Shown: positions 12,583 to 27,511, counted from the stretch's first letter. The stretch: DNA of 64,000 nucleotides from Proteles cristata cristata (GCA_017311185.1 JAESUZ010002608.1:806001-870000); one strand, 5' to 3'. Translations and numbers: made by a program. The notes: generated by a model from the sequence alone, not told the origin.

Positions 12583-13411
12583 AATGTGAGTCTAGGACAA
12601 AGGGCAAACGGGCTTGCTTTAGTATCAGGCTAGAGCTGAATATATTCAAGGTCAGGCCATGCAAATTCAGGCCTGTGTGAGGGCACAGAGGGAGAAACAG
12701 ATACTTCTGTCTTGAAGTGTCTCACCCAGTATGCTGCCAGCTCTGTGTACATCTGTCAGGTCAGTGTGTCTGTCCTAGACTGCAGGCAACTCCTGGAGGC
12801 AGCGTCTACATCCAAGGTTTGCTTTGTATATGCAGAGATTTTACTAGAGGGAAATGTCACTTTGTTTCAGCCTTTGGACCAGAAAATATCTTGATGGATC
12901 CGGTCTTTTCCAGTTTAATTGCTTTAGGAAAAAAAAATTCATCACTGATTCATCTCATGTAATTATGAGCTGTTTGGTGGAAGTTGTTTGGTATAGCTAA
13001 TTATTTGGTTAGGAAAAAAATTATATTCTCTGGGGGTTTGGTTCTGATTTTAGCACATTTAAACAGATTTTTATAGTTTGGTTGATTTCAGTTTGATTCT
13101 CAGTTCCTAGTATGTCCCTACAGGTAAACAAACATATAATACATACTTTCTGACAACTCGGGAAAGAAAGTGTCAGAACTTCACCAATTGTTCCCTTTCC
13201 TCCCCTCCTTTACTCGTGAAAGGAACTACATTTATCATCTTTTCAAGTTCTCCACCCCCCACCCCCAATCAGGATAAAATCTTACAGTGGTGATTTCTTG
13301 GTCACGTTACTAACTGGACTGAACACCGGTGACGGGGCCCATGTGACTTCTCAGTTAGACTTTTGTCTTCCCTTTGGGGGGTCTTATGACCATTATGTAT
13401 TATTATCTCTA

Positions 13412-15168
<1,757 letters not shown>

Positions 15169-15538
15169 TCATAATGACCAAATTCTTGTAACTCTCATAA
15201 AATTTGCAGCGTGCAATTACTGTCCACCAGGCACCTTTGCACATTTAGCAATTTTTTGGACATGTGTGTGGCCTTTAATTGAGCTTTGTAATAAGCCTTC
15301 AAGGTGTGTCCTTTTATTTCCAGTTTGTATCTAAAGAAAAGGAGACACACCAAGAAGGGAAGTCCTTATTCAAGTCCATCCAGGAGAAAGCGGTGGGGTC
15401 CTAAATCAGTGTAGACTCCGCTTCCACATCCCTCACTTGCTCCACATGGGGAGGAAGCTAGGGACAAAACCACCCTCCCCATGCTCCCTGGGGTCTCAAG
15501 GGCACCTGAACAGAAGGAGAAAGCTGGGGGGGGGGAGC

Positions 15539-15763
15539 GGGGCACCTGGGTGGCTCCGTCGGTTAAGCGTCCGACCTCAGCTTAGGTCATGATTTCACAG
15601 TTTGTGAGTTCGAGCCCTGCGTCAGGCTCTGTGCTGACAGCTCAGAGCCTGGAGTCTGCTTCAGATTCTGTGCCTCCCTCTCTCTCTGACCCTCCACTGC
15701 TCATGCTGTCTCTACCTCTCTATCAAAAATAAATAAAACATTAAAAAATTTTTAAAAAAAAAA
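15539..15763 (+). mobile_element. Felid tRNA-Lys SINE
   Basis: Full structure: GGCACCTGGGTGGCTCCGTC head, CT-rich middle, AAAAATAAATAAAACATT tail. Flanks share AAGGAGAAA. Confidence 0.9.
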
Positions 15764-16204
15764 AGGAGAAATATGGCAGGAGTCACAGAGAAGAGACCAG
15801 TTACTGTTTGGACTGGGAGGTCCTTCATTATGGTTTTGATGACCTCAGGAAGAACACGGGAAATGGCAAAAAAAAGTTTCAGAAAGGCCTGGAAAATGAA
15901 TGACCACAGGATCAGGCGCCATTTCCTAAGGTGAGGACATTGAAGGGAAGACGATTCATATGGCTTCCAAACAGTTCTAAGGTGGTAGACAGACGAATAA
16001 AGACAGGAGAGGGGATGGGGGCTCTCTGCCCTCTGGTGCACAGTAGGGCGACTTAGTTAGATTTAGGAAGTCTCTCTAAAAGAACCAGTGTTTACAATCC
16101 AGGTAGACAAGTCACCTTACATGGAGATTTTTAAGAAAAAGGGAAATGCTTTCCTCCAACAATGCTAGTTGTGTGCCATCTGTTAGAGTGTGGGGCATGC
16201 AAGA

Positions 16205-17705
16205 ATACATGACAGGGAAAGGTCGGTCTCCTCAATAATCAGTGCTGAAAAAACTGGAAATCTCCATATAAAGTAATTAATGTGGACCCTTATCTTTCAT
16301 TGTGCACAAAAATCAACTCAAAATGGATGCAGACTTAAACACAAGACCTGAAACTGTAAAATTCCTAGAAGAAAACATAGGGGGAAAGCTTTGTGACATT
16401 GGTCTTGGTAATGATTTCAGGGATATGACACCAAAAGCACAGGCAACAAAAAGTAAAGTAAACAAGTGGAGGGGACGCCTGGTGGCTCAGTTGGTTAAAC
16501 GTTTAAATGGCTTAGGTCATTATCTCAGAGTTCATGGGTTTGAGCCCCGTGTCTGGCTCTGTGCTGACAGCTTGGAGCCTGGAGCCTGCTTTGGATTCTG
16601 TGTCTCCCTCTCTCTGCCCCTCCGCTGCTCATGCTCACTCTTGCTCTCTCTCTCTCTCTCTCTCTCAAAACTAAACATTAAAAATTTTTAAAAAAATAAA
16701 CAAGTAGGATTGCATCAAACTAAAAATTTTATGCACAGCAAGGGAAACAATCAAAAGAATGAAAAGGCAACAGAATGGGAAAGAATATTTGCAAACCATG
16801 TAGCTGATAATGGGTTCATTACCACAATATCCTACAACTCAATAATAAAAAGCTAATAACCCAATTAAAAATGGGCTAAGACTTAAATAGACATTTCTCC
16901 AAAGAAGACATACAAATGGCCAATAGTATATGAACAAAATGTTCATTGTCATTAAGCATCAGGGAAATGCAACTCAGAACCACAACCAGATCTCACCACA
17001 CACCTGTCAGGGTGGCTGCCATCAAAAATGAAAAGACAACAACTTTTGGTGAGATTGTGAAGAAATTGAAACCCTTGTACACAGTTGGCGGGAATGCAAA
17101 ATGGTGTAGTTGCTATGGAAAATTGTATGAAAGTTCCTTAAATAATTAAAAATAGAACTACCATAAGACCCAGCAATCCCACTTTTGGGTATATATTCAA
17201 AAGAATTGAAATCAGGATCTTGAAAAGATCTTAGCCCTCCCATTTCACTGCAGCACTATTCACAATAGCTGAGATGTGGGGAAATCCCTACATGTCCATT
17301 AACTGATGAACAGATAGAAAAAATATGATCTATATATGCATATAATGGAACACTCTTTGGCCTTAAGAGACAAGGAAATTCTCCAGTCTGCAACAATGTG
17401 GATGATCCTTTAGGGCATTACACTGAACAAAATAAGCCAGACACAGAAGGACAGCTATAGCACGATTCCACTTATACGAAGTATCCAAAATAGTTAAATT
17501 CATAAAATCAAAGGCTGGAATGGTGGTTCCCAGGAGCTGGGGAGTGGAGAGGATGGGGAGTTATTAATCATCAAGCATACTTTCCATTTAGTAAGATTAA
17601 GGAGCTCCAAAGCTCTGCTGTACAGTCCATACTTACAGTCAACAGTGATGCATTATACATTTCAAATTTGAGAGGATAGAGCACATGTTAAGTGTTCTCC
17701 CACAA
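16205..17705 (+). mobile_element. L1 3' fragment, split by a SINE
   Basis: End of L1 ORF2 and 3' region in plus orientation: text around GCAGACTTAAACACAAGACC, AGACATTTCTCCAAAGAAGA, GGCGGGAATGCAAAATGGTG and CCAGCAATCCCACTTTTGGG. Broken by stops and by the SINE at 16468-16697; not functional. Confidence 0.85.
16468..16697 (+). mobile_element. Felid tRNA-Lys SINE inside L1
   Basis: Head GGTGGCTCAGTTGGTTAAAC, then a long CT run and A-rich tail. Target duplication AAACAAGT at 16460-16467 and 16698-16705; the L1 reads on across it. Confidence 0.9.
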
Positions 17706-17860
17706 TAAAATAAAGTAAAACAATACAAGGGAATTCTTAAGTATTGTTTTTAAAAGAGAAAGACAGAAGCATGACCAGGATTTCCTTGGAAAGTTCTGTT
17801 GAACCCTAGTCTCTCTGGGGAGGAATGTGGGTGAGCCTCGGCCGTGCACTATGTTCTTAC

Positions 17861-17965
17861 CAGTGTTGTCTTGCGTGCCAAAGAGCGTGATGAAGACATT
17901 GGCATCTGTTCCTGCATTCTTCTTGTCCCCAGTCTTTACGGTCACTGAGAATGTGGTAGATTTGT
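17861..17965 (-). CDS. LOXHD1: LOXHD1 exon e15: first part of PLAT module 803-935
   Basis: 105 nt: two bases complete Asp803, then residues 804-837, then one base of Gly838. It reads [20 protein letters not shown], then [14 protein letters not shown]. The GTDAN loop is intact. The exon ends inside the GTQDNTG turn, earlier than in every other module. Acceptor GGCAG, donor CTG|GTAAGA. Phase 1 in and phase 1 out, so the exon is itself symmetric. Probably the start of human PLAT9. Confidence 0.95.
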
Positions 17966-18425
17966 CTGCCAGGAGAGGAGTGTGGAGAAGTAAGTGGTAG
18001 ACTGCCCCTCCCGTAGAGGGAGGAGGGTGAAAACATACTGAGTACATTTCTACATTCATGTGGGCCATTTCTAGGAATTGCTTTACTTGTAGCATGTGTT
18101 GTCCTGCAGTTGCCTGTAGTCTGGAAACTTCCTCGAGGCAGAGATGAGGTCCCCCCACCTCCAGCTCACACAGGAAGCTCTCAATTAATCTGTAGGATGC
18201 TTAGGGGAGACTTGGGTTGACTGAGAGTCAGAGGCTCATCAGCCAGGAGCCTGGTTTGACTCCTCCACATTGGGAAGTTTTAGGGATGTAAATTTCAAGG
18301 AAGGGAAGCATTCTAGAATTCTTGAAAGTTCTTGCTTTCCTTTGACAAAAATGTATTGAGGGCTTATGATGTGCCTGCAGGGGAGAATACAAAACTAAAT
18401 CAGAGGAGGCTACAGCCTATTCTAA

Positions 18426-18480
18426 TTCTATTCTATTCTATTCTATTCTATTCTATTCTATATTCCATTCTATTCCATTC
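18426..18480 (+). repeat. (TTCTA)n pentanucleotide repeat, left part
   Basis: Tandem TTCTA units with some TTCCA variants; continues at 18704 after the SINE. Confidence 0.95.
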
Positions 18481-18703
18481 TTTTTTTTTTTTTAATATTT
18501 TTTATTTACTTCTAGGAGAGAGAGAGAGAGACAGCGTGAACAGGGGAGGGTCAGAGAGAGGGAGATACAGACTCTGAAATAGGCTCCAGGCTCTGAGCTG
18601 GCAGTCAGCACAGAGCCTGACGCGGGGCTCGAACCCACGAACCATGAGATCATGACCGAAGCGAAAGTCGGACGCTTAACCGACTAAGCCACCCAGGCGC
18701 CCC
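18481..18703 (-). mobile_element. Felid SINE (CTTAGTCGG type) in the pentanucleotide repeat
   Basis: Antisense full-length copy; its reverse complement has GGTGGCTTAGTCGGTTAAGC, GGGTTCGAGCCCCGCGTC, CTGACTGCCAGCTCAGAGCC and CTAGAAGTAAATAAA. The flanking CCATTCTATTCCATTCT may be the duplication but cannot be told from the repeat. Confidence 0.92.
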
Positions 18704-18785
18704 CATTCTATTCCATTCTATCCCACTCCATCCCATCCTATCCTATGCTATTTCATTCTATTCTATTCCATTCCACTCCATTCCT
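18704..18785 (+). repeat. TTCTA/TTCCA pentanucleotide repeat, right part
   Basis: Less regular continuation of the array: TTCCATTCTATCCCACTCCA and similar. Confidence 0.9.
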
Positions 18786-18991
18786 AATCATAACTCCGTG
18801 CCTAGCCATATACTTTATACCTAGCCTTATGCTAGGCGTGTGGGAGTATATCTCCTCATCTCCCCATTCGTCACCTCCCTGCCATGGAGGAACAAGAGCA
18901 GTACAGACACTCTGCCAGAGGAGGGGAACACGGAGACCGAGGGTGGGGGAGGGGCAGAGGGAGGGAGGCTGGAGGGAAGAAACCAGCTCTA

Positions 18992-19219
<228 letters not shown>

Positions 19220-19794
19220 TCATTAAAGAGCAGTCCTGGGCTGCAAAATGAGAGGCCCTCAGGGGCCCCAACACTCCCCATCTGCCACGGGCCTCCCTCC
19301 TACCCAGCCTGGGGGTCACCCCATGAGAGTCACTTGCCTGGAGCAGAAAGTAAACATGGGGACATGGTTTCAAGGCACCCTGTTGAAAATGGATGTGTAA
19401 CAGTTGCCTGGAGCCTATTAAACCTTCTCTCAGGGTCATGTTGGAGGTATCTAGAAGAGCTTCCAGGGTCTCTTCCAGCCTTTTCTAGAATTAATCTGGT
19501 AGCCAACACTATTTTAGCAAAGAATATTATACACAGTAGGTGTTCAGTGCCTAATGGTTGAGTAAATGGATTTTAATGGAATGATACCCAACTATGCTTC
19601 TGGAAGATACAGGGAGGGTGGCTAAGGAGCTGCCATAGCAGACAGCTGCACCATCTAGGGAAGAGAGGCCCACACTAGACTCCTCAGCGCAGAGGCTGAG
19701 CCCAGTTGAAATGCAGATACCTGGACAAAGGGAGTGGGGACCCAGGGATGATGGAGGTGGCAACATGAAGTTAATTAAGGACTCACTTCTGGAG

Positions 19795-19865
19795 CCATAC
19801 TGGGTTTGAATCCTGGCTCTGCTACTTAGAGTCATGTGACCTTGAGTAAGTTTCTTTACCTCCCT
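19795..19865 (+). mobile_element. MIR remnant
   Basis: TGGGTTTGAATCCTGGCTCT, then CATGTGACCTTGAGTAAGTT, is the MIR core. Confidence 0.65.
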
Positions 19866-20152
19866 GTGTTAGAGTTGCCAGATTTAGCCAACAGAATCAC
19901 AGGGCTCCTAGTTAAATATGAATTTTCAATAATCCATGAATAATGTTTTAACATAAATATGTCCTACCCAATATTTGGGGCATACTTATTCTAAAACATT
20001 ACTCACTGCTTCTCTGGAATTCAAATTTAACTGGCCATTCTGTATTTTACCTGGCAATGCTACTCTGTGTTTTAGATTACCATTCTGTAAAATGAAGATC
20101 ATACTGCTTATGTCAAAGTTGTTACGAGGATTACATGAGTTAAACATTTGAT

Positions 20153-20385
20153 TTTATTTTATTGTTTTAAAATTTTTTAATGTTTATTGATTTTTGAGAA
20201 GCGGAGAGAGACAAAGCACAAGCAAGGGAGGGGCAGGGAGAGAGGGAGACACAGAATCGGAAGCAGGTTTCAGGCTCTGAGCTATCTGCACAGAGCCTGA
20301 TGGGGGGCTCGAACCCACAGACCATGAGAGATCACAACCTGAGCCGAAGTCAGACGCTCAATTGACTGAGCCACCCAGGTGCCCC
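20153..20385 (-). mobile_element. Felid tRNA-Lys SINE (antisense)
   Basis: Reverse complement reads GGGGCACCTGGGTGGCTCAG, B-box-like GGGTTCGAGCCCCC and an A-rich tail. Flanks share a diverged TTAAA(C/T)ATTT. Confidence 0.9.
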
Positions 20386-21714
20386 AGAATTAAATATTTA
20401 AAAAGTGCTGGTAAAAACACCTGGCTCTCAGTAAGAATTTACTAATACTATTGCTGTTGTTACTCTTACTATTGTACTTCCCGTTGTTTCTCTTCTCCCC
20501 ATGCCTGGGATCTCTGGAGCTTCTGTGCTGGGCAGCTCTCCTTGGGCCCCCAAGATACTAGAACAACTCAGAGGGTTGGTATATGCAGCCCACGTCTACA
20601 ATGGGGACATTCCACCCAATCTCCACCCCTTACCACCAGCCTGGATGCTCAAGATACATTCAGGGACCGATCAGGGTCTGGAGAGGAGGAAGCAGTATAG
20701 GCTGGAGGTCTCATCCTTGTCAGAGCCCACATTCCTCTCTAGATATTATTGCCTCCCAGCGCCAACATGTTAGAGGAGCAGAATCTCAGCCCACAGGCTC
20801 ATACGGGCTGCAGGGGGATGAGTCTGTGTTCATGGACATGGATTCCAGGGGTGGGAGGAGCTCAACCAAATGCAATATAGACTAAATTGCACTTAAATTA
20901 GGGTTTAAGTGAAAAATGTTTATTGTTCCACTTCCCAGTCTTTAAGTTATGAATGGGAAAGTTACGTTTTTTTTTTATTCAACGAATTAACTTATGAATA
21001 ATAGGCTCTGGCTCTAAATTATGGCCAATTAAAGGAGCCACAGAAATAAAGAAAGGAGTGGGGTTGCGGCAGAGGCAGAGACAAGGAGAGTGGGAAGCTG
21101 GAGCAGAACAAGGACAGAGGGAGAGAGAGACACAAAGATAGAGTGGGCGACTCATCCCAGGAGAGAGAAAAAAGTCAGCCAGACCGCAGGGGTACGGCAC
21201 TAGCCTGCCCACACTGGCCCAGCATGTGTGTACTAGGGAAGCAGAGGCTGGCTTTCCCTGAGCGACTGCTCCAGTGTCCCTGAGGCCCCTGCACTGGGAC
21301 ATTAATGCCCCTCAGTGTGCCCAGAGTGGCAGCACCTCTTCCCATCTCTCTTCTCTGAGCCATCTCCCTGGATGGGCAGAACCAGAGCAGGGGCTGGGAC
21401 TGGCCTGAGCGCTGGGCCTTCAGTCTCTACCCCATGACGCCAACAAGGACCCACAGAAGGCTTAGCAGAGGATTCCCCTCCCCCTTCCTCCCACAGCAGT
21501 AAGTCCTGCTCAAGCAGGTCTCTGGGTGCCAGGGACGGAAGTTGCCAGGGACTCTGAAAGAGCAAAGGAGAAGAGCGGCAGGTGGCTGTACCGGCCAGGT
21601 GTGGCCACCACCCTGCTTAAAACAAGGCCACTGGAAGGAAAGGGATGGCTTGGGTGAGTGGGAGGTTAAACTGACTATTGGAGCAAATCTTAAGTTTCAC
21701 TCAAAAGTGAAAAG

Positions 21715-21934
21715 TGGGGGAGTTGGGTGGCTCAGTTGGTTAAGCAGTTAAGTGTGTGACTTCAGCTCAGGTCATGATCTCATGGGTCATGAGTTCGAGC
21801 TCTGAATTGGGCTCTGTTCTGACAGCTCGAAGCCTGGAACCTGCTTCAGATTCTGTGTCTCCCCCCCTCTCTCCCCCTTTCCCACTGATGCTCTGTCTCT
21901 CTCTCCAAAAATAAATAAACATTAAAAAAAAAAA
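21715..21934 (+). mobile_element. Felid tRNA-Lys SINE
   Basis: GGGTGGCTCAGTTGGTTAAG head with a small duplication (AGCAGTTAAG), CT-rich middle, AAATAAATAAACATT tail. Confidence 0.9.
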
Positions 21935-22671
21935 GGTAAAAACTAAGAAGACTGCAAAACTTAATGCTGTAAAATGTATATCATTTGGTATGGACTTCCC
22001 CATTTTGTGCACAAGTGCTGGACTGCATCCGGTATGAGTCAGCAGGCGGTACTGGGGCAGGTGGCATGACCACAAGAGCATGGGAACTCGGGAACTCGGG
22101 GTTTGTGTCCCTACTCTTCCCCTAGAAAGCTACGTGGTCCCTAGGCCCTGAGTTCTACCACTATGAAGGCTGACAAAATCATCTGTGGGGTCTTTTGTGT
22201 CTCAACATTCCAAGGTCCCTGAAAAGTGAGTGGTTCCAGAGAACATCTTGTCAGATGAAGCTCAAGGGGAAAAAGTCCAACAAGCTTTTTGTTCAACTCT
22301 TGCAGGGAAGCCCACCCCACAGTATCTGTCTTTAATGACAATCAAGGGGACCCTCAAGCCCCCAATCAGAAGGGGAATCTATGTCTTAGGGCTGAAAACA
22401 GGTAAAGAAAGCAAAATATATCAGACTGAATATGGACAAAACTAGGGACACTAAATATATTCCTAACTTTTGCGGCATTTGCCTCTTCCTCTTTGAACTT
22501 GAACGTATTAGATTTTAATGCAGATCAAAAAAGCAGCTAGTTCAACTATTAAAGGAGGAAGGAAGACATGACACAACGTCACTTACTTGTCAAGTCAGGA
22601 GCTATGGAAAGGGGTGAGAAAGTAGCAGAGCCAATGAGTCAATAACTTAACCAAGATTGTGTTAGTTCAAG

Positions 22672-23042
22672 ACAATGTACCCCCCTCAAATCCCACCATT
22701 TCTGTCATGTGTTCTGAAATCCAAACATAGCTTGGGATGTTAGGACTTTGAATTTTTAAGTCCTTGCTAATATGATTAGAATCTCTGGGCTGTAAGGAAT
22801 CTTCAAGAGTCAGTGTGTAATGTGTCACACCTCTTTCCACTACAAGAATGACCATGGAAACATGTGTTGAGGAAAAAGTTCCATCGGTCTGGGTCCCTGA
22901 GAGATCACACTGACCAAAGTCCCCTGATGCCCTGTCCTGGACACGCAGTGTGAGCAAGAAGTGAGATCCTATTGTTAGGACACTGATATTTAAGGGCCAT
23001 TTGCTACTCATCAGAACCTAGACTACTCTGATTGATATAACT
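22672..23042 (+). mobile_element. Possible LTR-type repeat remnant
   Basis: The end (ATTGTTAGGACACTGATATT, then CTCTGATTGATATAAC) resembles the 3' part of old mammalian LTR elements. Family uncertain. Confidence 0.3.
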
Positions 23043-24155
23043 GGAGATATCAATGTGGGTATTATTCTCAAGTAAATGGTCACTGAAGTGATGAGAATGG
23101 AAGTTTGCCCAGAGAGCATAAATTTGTCTGTCTCCCCCAACAGGCAAACTAACCCCATGAGCTCAGGGTCTTCTTGCTTGTTGCTGTGTTCACAGGCCCT
23201 GGCATACCTCGGCAACCATAGGTATCAGCAGTTTTGAAAGGCACTGTCTCCTATTAAGGTGAAATATTCATTTCCTCCTTCAAATTCCTGCAATAACTCT
23301 GAGTTTCTTAATTGGCCATTATCATTTCCTTGAAGATGCATTTTCTCTTTTTCCAACATTCCCCTTAGAATGTGCTACCTAAAGTCAGCCCAAGGCTCCA
23401 GGAATTATCTGAGCAGAGAGGAGGTGGGACCAGCCTCTCCTCGATCCAAATATGGCTACCGATATAAAAATCAACCTGACACTTTTTTAAACTATTTTTT
23501 CTTCAGAGTGGCCAAGGCGGGGGTGGAGGGGTGGGGGTGGGGGGCTTCCCAGCCTAGAGGAGGCAGGAGGAGGCCAGAGATAAATTTCCCCAGCTTCACC
23601 ATCTTTTCCTCGCACAAAGGACCAGAGAGGTCCTTTCATGAGGGAATGTGAGCCTGTGTGTAGAGCCCCGGTCCACCCACGGGAGACCTCAGACCCCAGG
23701 ACAACCCACTCAAAGCCATCCACGGCTGCAAACCACCATTCAAAAGCCTTTTCTGAATCATCCTGGCCGCCTCCTGCCAGCATGGGACTCCTACAAAGGA
23801 CCTCAAGCACTTGCTACTAGAAGAGAAAGAGAACTCTCCTTTTTTAGCAATTTACATTGCAGATCAATCCACCTCTGCCCTCCCTTTCCCCCCACCCCTT
23901 CCTCTGGGTGTTTCCAGTCGGGCTCAGCTGCTCTCCAGAACTGGCAATCTTGGAGGCCAAAGGGACTGGGCATGGCCCTGCTGACACCCTGCTGAGCCCT
24001 AGCCTTGCCAGGACACCCTGCTTGGGTGACTTCACTGTGGTGGCAGGGGCTCCAGAGATCACATCCTCTCTAATCTCTGCTCAAGCCAACATCTCCCACA
24101 AGTGCCTCCCTGCTCCTTCTGTCTTCCTGCCTGGGCCTCAGAAGACTCTCTGGGA

Positions 24156-24336
24156 GGGGCACCTCGGTGGTTCCTTCGGTTAAGCTTCAACTGGCTCGGG
24201 TCACGATCTTGTGATTCACCAGTTCAAGCCCCTGTGCTGACAGCTCAGATCCTGGAGCCTGCTTCAGATTCTGTGTGTGTGTCTCTTTCTCTGCCCGCCC
24301 CCCCTCAAAAATAAAAACATTTTAAAAAATTAAAAA
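24156..24336 (+). mobile_element. Diverged felid SINE
   Basis: GGGGCACCTCGGTGGTTCCT head, shortened body, AAAAATAAAAACATTTTAAA tail. More diverged than the others, so older. Confidence 0.85.
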
Positions 24337-24429
24337 GAAGGGAAAGCTGGCCAGCTGGGGGCCTCTGGCTGTGGAGCAGCAGCCCCAACCTCCCACCTCC
24401 CTCCCCAAAGTTCTTTGTGCTCTTTCCCT

Positions 24430-24720
24430 CATGCATGAGGCAGACAGAATTACCCACCACCTGCTGTTCGTGCCCCTTGGCTCCCACATCACACAGCTCA
24501 GCCACTTTAGTGCCCTTTGTTCCAAACACCAAACATCACGGTTTGTGAAAGCCCATCTGAAATGCCACCTCAGACAGAGGAGCACCCTGAAACCCCCTTG
24601 CCAGCCCCTCAGCTCCCTCAGCATTTGGGGGCACCACCCTGAGACAGTGGCCACCTTGCTCTGTGTTCCCGGCTGCCCCAGGAGCTCCTTCATAATCCTG
24701 CTCACGTCCGTTCCTTCCTA
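24430..24720 (+). mobile_element. L2-like fragment
   Basis: Text such as AAATGCCACCTCAGACAGAG resembles L2 near its 3' end. Diverged. Confidence 0.35.
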
Positions 24721-24764
24721 GCTGTGCAGCCACTTTTAGATGTCGACTGACTGGATTCTTACTG

Positions 24765-24960
24765 CCACGGTGCCCCTTTCGCTGGGTGCCAGACACCGCG
24801 CTGGCCCTTACACAGGTTATCTCAAAGCTGTGAGGGAGTTTTATTATGCCCACTTCATGGATGGAAGAACTGAGGCTCAGAGGGTTTAAGTGGCTTTCCC
24901 AAGGCCACACAAGGAAAGAGAGGAAGAGACAGGAAATGAACCGAAAACATCTGCCTCCTA
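24765..24960 (-). mobile_element. MIR SINE (antisense)
   Basis: GGGTGCCAGACACCGCGCTG, AACTGAGGCTCAGAGGGTTT and TGGCTTTCCCAAGGCCACAC fit reverse MIR. Confidence 0.65.
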
Positions 24961-25059
24961 GACCATCACAGTTTTCTGTTCTTCAGGGGGAGAGTCAGAA
25001 CCAGTCACTTGACCCTCATGGCATGGCATGTATTTGCTGAATGAATGAATGAATGAGTC

Positions 25060-25680
25060 AATACAGCAAGCACGATCTGTATTCATTAGTTGATGTAGTA
25101 AGTATTTATGGAAAGCCTGCTGTGCACCAGGCCCTCTTCCAGGTACTGGGGAGGACATAGCGGGGAACAAGACAGGTGAGATCGTTACCTTAGGCAGGGA
25201 CCCTATATTCAGCTGTGGGGAGAGGAACAATGATGAAATACTGCAGTTGATTCTATAGGTCAAATGATCAGTGAGGTGGAGAAAAAGAAACAGAGAAGAG
25301 AGAAATAAGAGGTCCAGGGTGGGAGGTGGGGCCTTGATGAGCAGACGACAGCAGAGCAGATACCTTACCTAGAGAAAGCATGCGTGAGCCGTTAGGGGAA
25401 GGAGGACCAGGAAGAAGGAGCAGCACATGCAAAGGCCCTTGGCCACTGGGTTCGAGGAACAGCAAGGAGTAAGCAGGAGGGAGACCAGGACCGAGAGTGA
25501 AGGGTGGGGCCAGGCCTGTAGAAGGGCTCTGGCTTTGACCTGGGAGGGAATGGGAGCCTCTGCAGGTTGCGGAGCAGAGGAGGGACACCCCCCCGAGGGC
25601 CGGACTGCTATAGACACAGGAGGGACCAGGGTGCGGCAGAGGGACCAGGGCCAGTGAAGATGGGTGGGGGGTGGATTCTG
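25060..25680 (+). mobile_element. Old interspersed repeat, same type as at 48300-51480
   Basis: CCTGCTGTGCACCAGGCCCT, later GCACATGCAAAGGCCCTTGG and CGAGGAACAGCAAGGAG, belong to a very old mammalian repeat also seen near 48300. I cannot name its family with confidence. Confidence 0.45.
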
Positions 25681-27024
25681 ACTCACACAAGGAAGACAGG
25701 ATGACGAGGGAGGGGGAAGAGACGAGGGAGCCAGGAATGGAGGAGGGAAGGAAAAGAGAGAGGGAGAGAAGAAGGGGGACGAGTATACCATTCACAAGAG
25801 TGATAAAAATATAAAATATTTGGCCATAAACATAATAAGACTGTGGAAAACTGTAAAGCATCACGGGGATACCAGAAAGAACAACTGGATACATGGAAAC
25901 GCATACATGGGGCAGCACTTAATACGCTAAGTACACAGTTCTCCACACATATAATTAATGGCATAACCTTCAACATTCCAACAGGATTTTTTTTTTCCAA
26001 ATCACTTAATGTCTTGATTTGAGAAGGTAAGAAAAGCTAATATTTTGAAAGAGTAATGAAAGTGGACAAGTACGGACAGATATTAAAATAGATCATAAGG
26101 CTACAATAATTTAAAAATTGTGGGGCTGGCCCAGGAATGTCCAATCAATGGCACAGACTTAACTGAGCCTAACGGGGCTGCGAGGGGAAGCTGGGGATGT
26201 TTGGCTTGTTCCTGTCCTTCTGTTTTTGCCAGTACTTTATCCTTTCTCAAGCTGAAATGCCTTAGATTTGCAGAACATCTTGAGAAGTAAGGTGGGCTGA
26301 CATCTTTAAACCCATTTATCAGAAGAGTGAATGAGAGCCCACAGGCACGGAGCACCTCGTTCAGGGTGACCTGGCAAGTTTCTGGGAGAGGACCTACCAC
26401 AGCTCGGGACCCCGGTTCCCAGCCATCGGGTTGTCCCACTGCCCTTCTGTGCCATCACAATGACTTCATGGAAAGCCGTGACAGCAGGCCACGTGTGAGG
26501 TGTGCTTTGGCTTCCTCATCTGAGGCAGTCTCTTGGGCTGGTGGGGCAGGGTGGAGGTGGGAGAGGGGGCAAGCCTCCTCAACCCCCCCTGTGCTGCACA
26601 GAGACTAGCGCAAGAAGAGGGCTTGCTCCAAGAGACACCAGATCGCAGACCAAGAAGTTAAGTCAACACATGCTTATTTACTGGGTGCTCACTACATTCC
26701 AGATACTGGCAGGTACTCTGCAGCCTTACAAAATGCTCAGGGTCATGCCTGCCTTTGTCTCTGCCTCCCTCTGCACCTCCTCACCACCTCTCCAGCCTTT
26801 GTTCATGTCTATGGCTCTGTGGCTTCTTTTGCTCAAGAGGCAATGGGGCCTGATTGTAGAGATACACCAGATTCGTCACCGATGGTCTGGAGTTCTAGTC
26901 TTGACTCTGGCATGAATTAGCTCTGTGGGTGTGGCTTCACCTCCTTGGGACATGGTTTCTTCACCTGTCAGGAGGACAATATGCCTTCCCCAACCTAGCT
27001 CTTTGTGGTAGCTGGGAATCTGGA

Positions 27025-27511
27025 GCAGGAGCCAGCAAACTATGGCCTGCGGGCCAAATATGGCCCCCTCACCTGTCTACATCCCTTAAACTAAGCATGA
27101 ATTTTACATTTTAAGTTCATTTATTTTGAGAGATGGAAGGAGAGAGAAAAATCCCAAACAGGCACCACACTGTCAGCACAGAGCCTATTGTGGTGTGCAA
27201 ACTCATGAACCTCGAACTCATGACCTGAGCCAAAACCAAGAGCCATACAGTTAGTTAACTGAATTTCACATTTTTAAATGGTTGAAAAAAAAATCTAAGG
27301 AAGGGTATTATTTTGTGAGATGTGAAAATGACATGAAATTCAAGTTTCAGTGCTCATGAATAAAGTTTTAGTGGAACAAAGCCAACTCCACCAAGTATCA
27401 CCTGTGGCTGCTTCACTGATGCAAAGGCAAGGAGATCAATAGAGACCAAATGGCCCCAAAGCCTAAAATATTTACTATCTGGCCTTTAGAGAAAAAGTTT
27501 GCTTACCCCTG
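27025..27511 (-). mobile_element. hAT-Charlie nonautonomous element (MER1-like), split by a SINE
   Basis: One end has AGCCAGCAAACTATGGCCTG, the other AAAAAGTTTGCTTACCCCTG: the inverted ends of a MER1-type element. Inner text GGAACAAAGCCAACTCCACC and TAAAATATTTACTATCTGGC fits. The SINE at 27115-27260 lies inside. Confidence 0.65.
27115..27260 (-). mobile_element. Shortened felid SINE (antisense) inside the hAT element
   Basis: Antisense head and body, diverged. Flanked by GAATTTTACATTTTAA and GAATTTCACATTTTTAA, a near-perfect target duplication. Confidence 0.75.

Noticed and set aside
25268..25918. Minus-strand open frame of 216 codons
   Set aside because: Low-complexity Ser/Pro/Leu composition over an old repeat, with no recognisable domain and no splice or conservation support.
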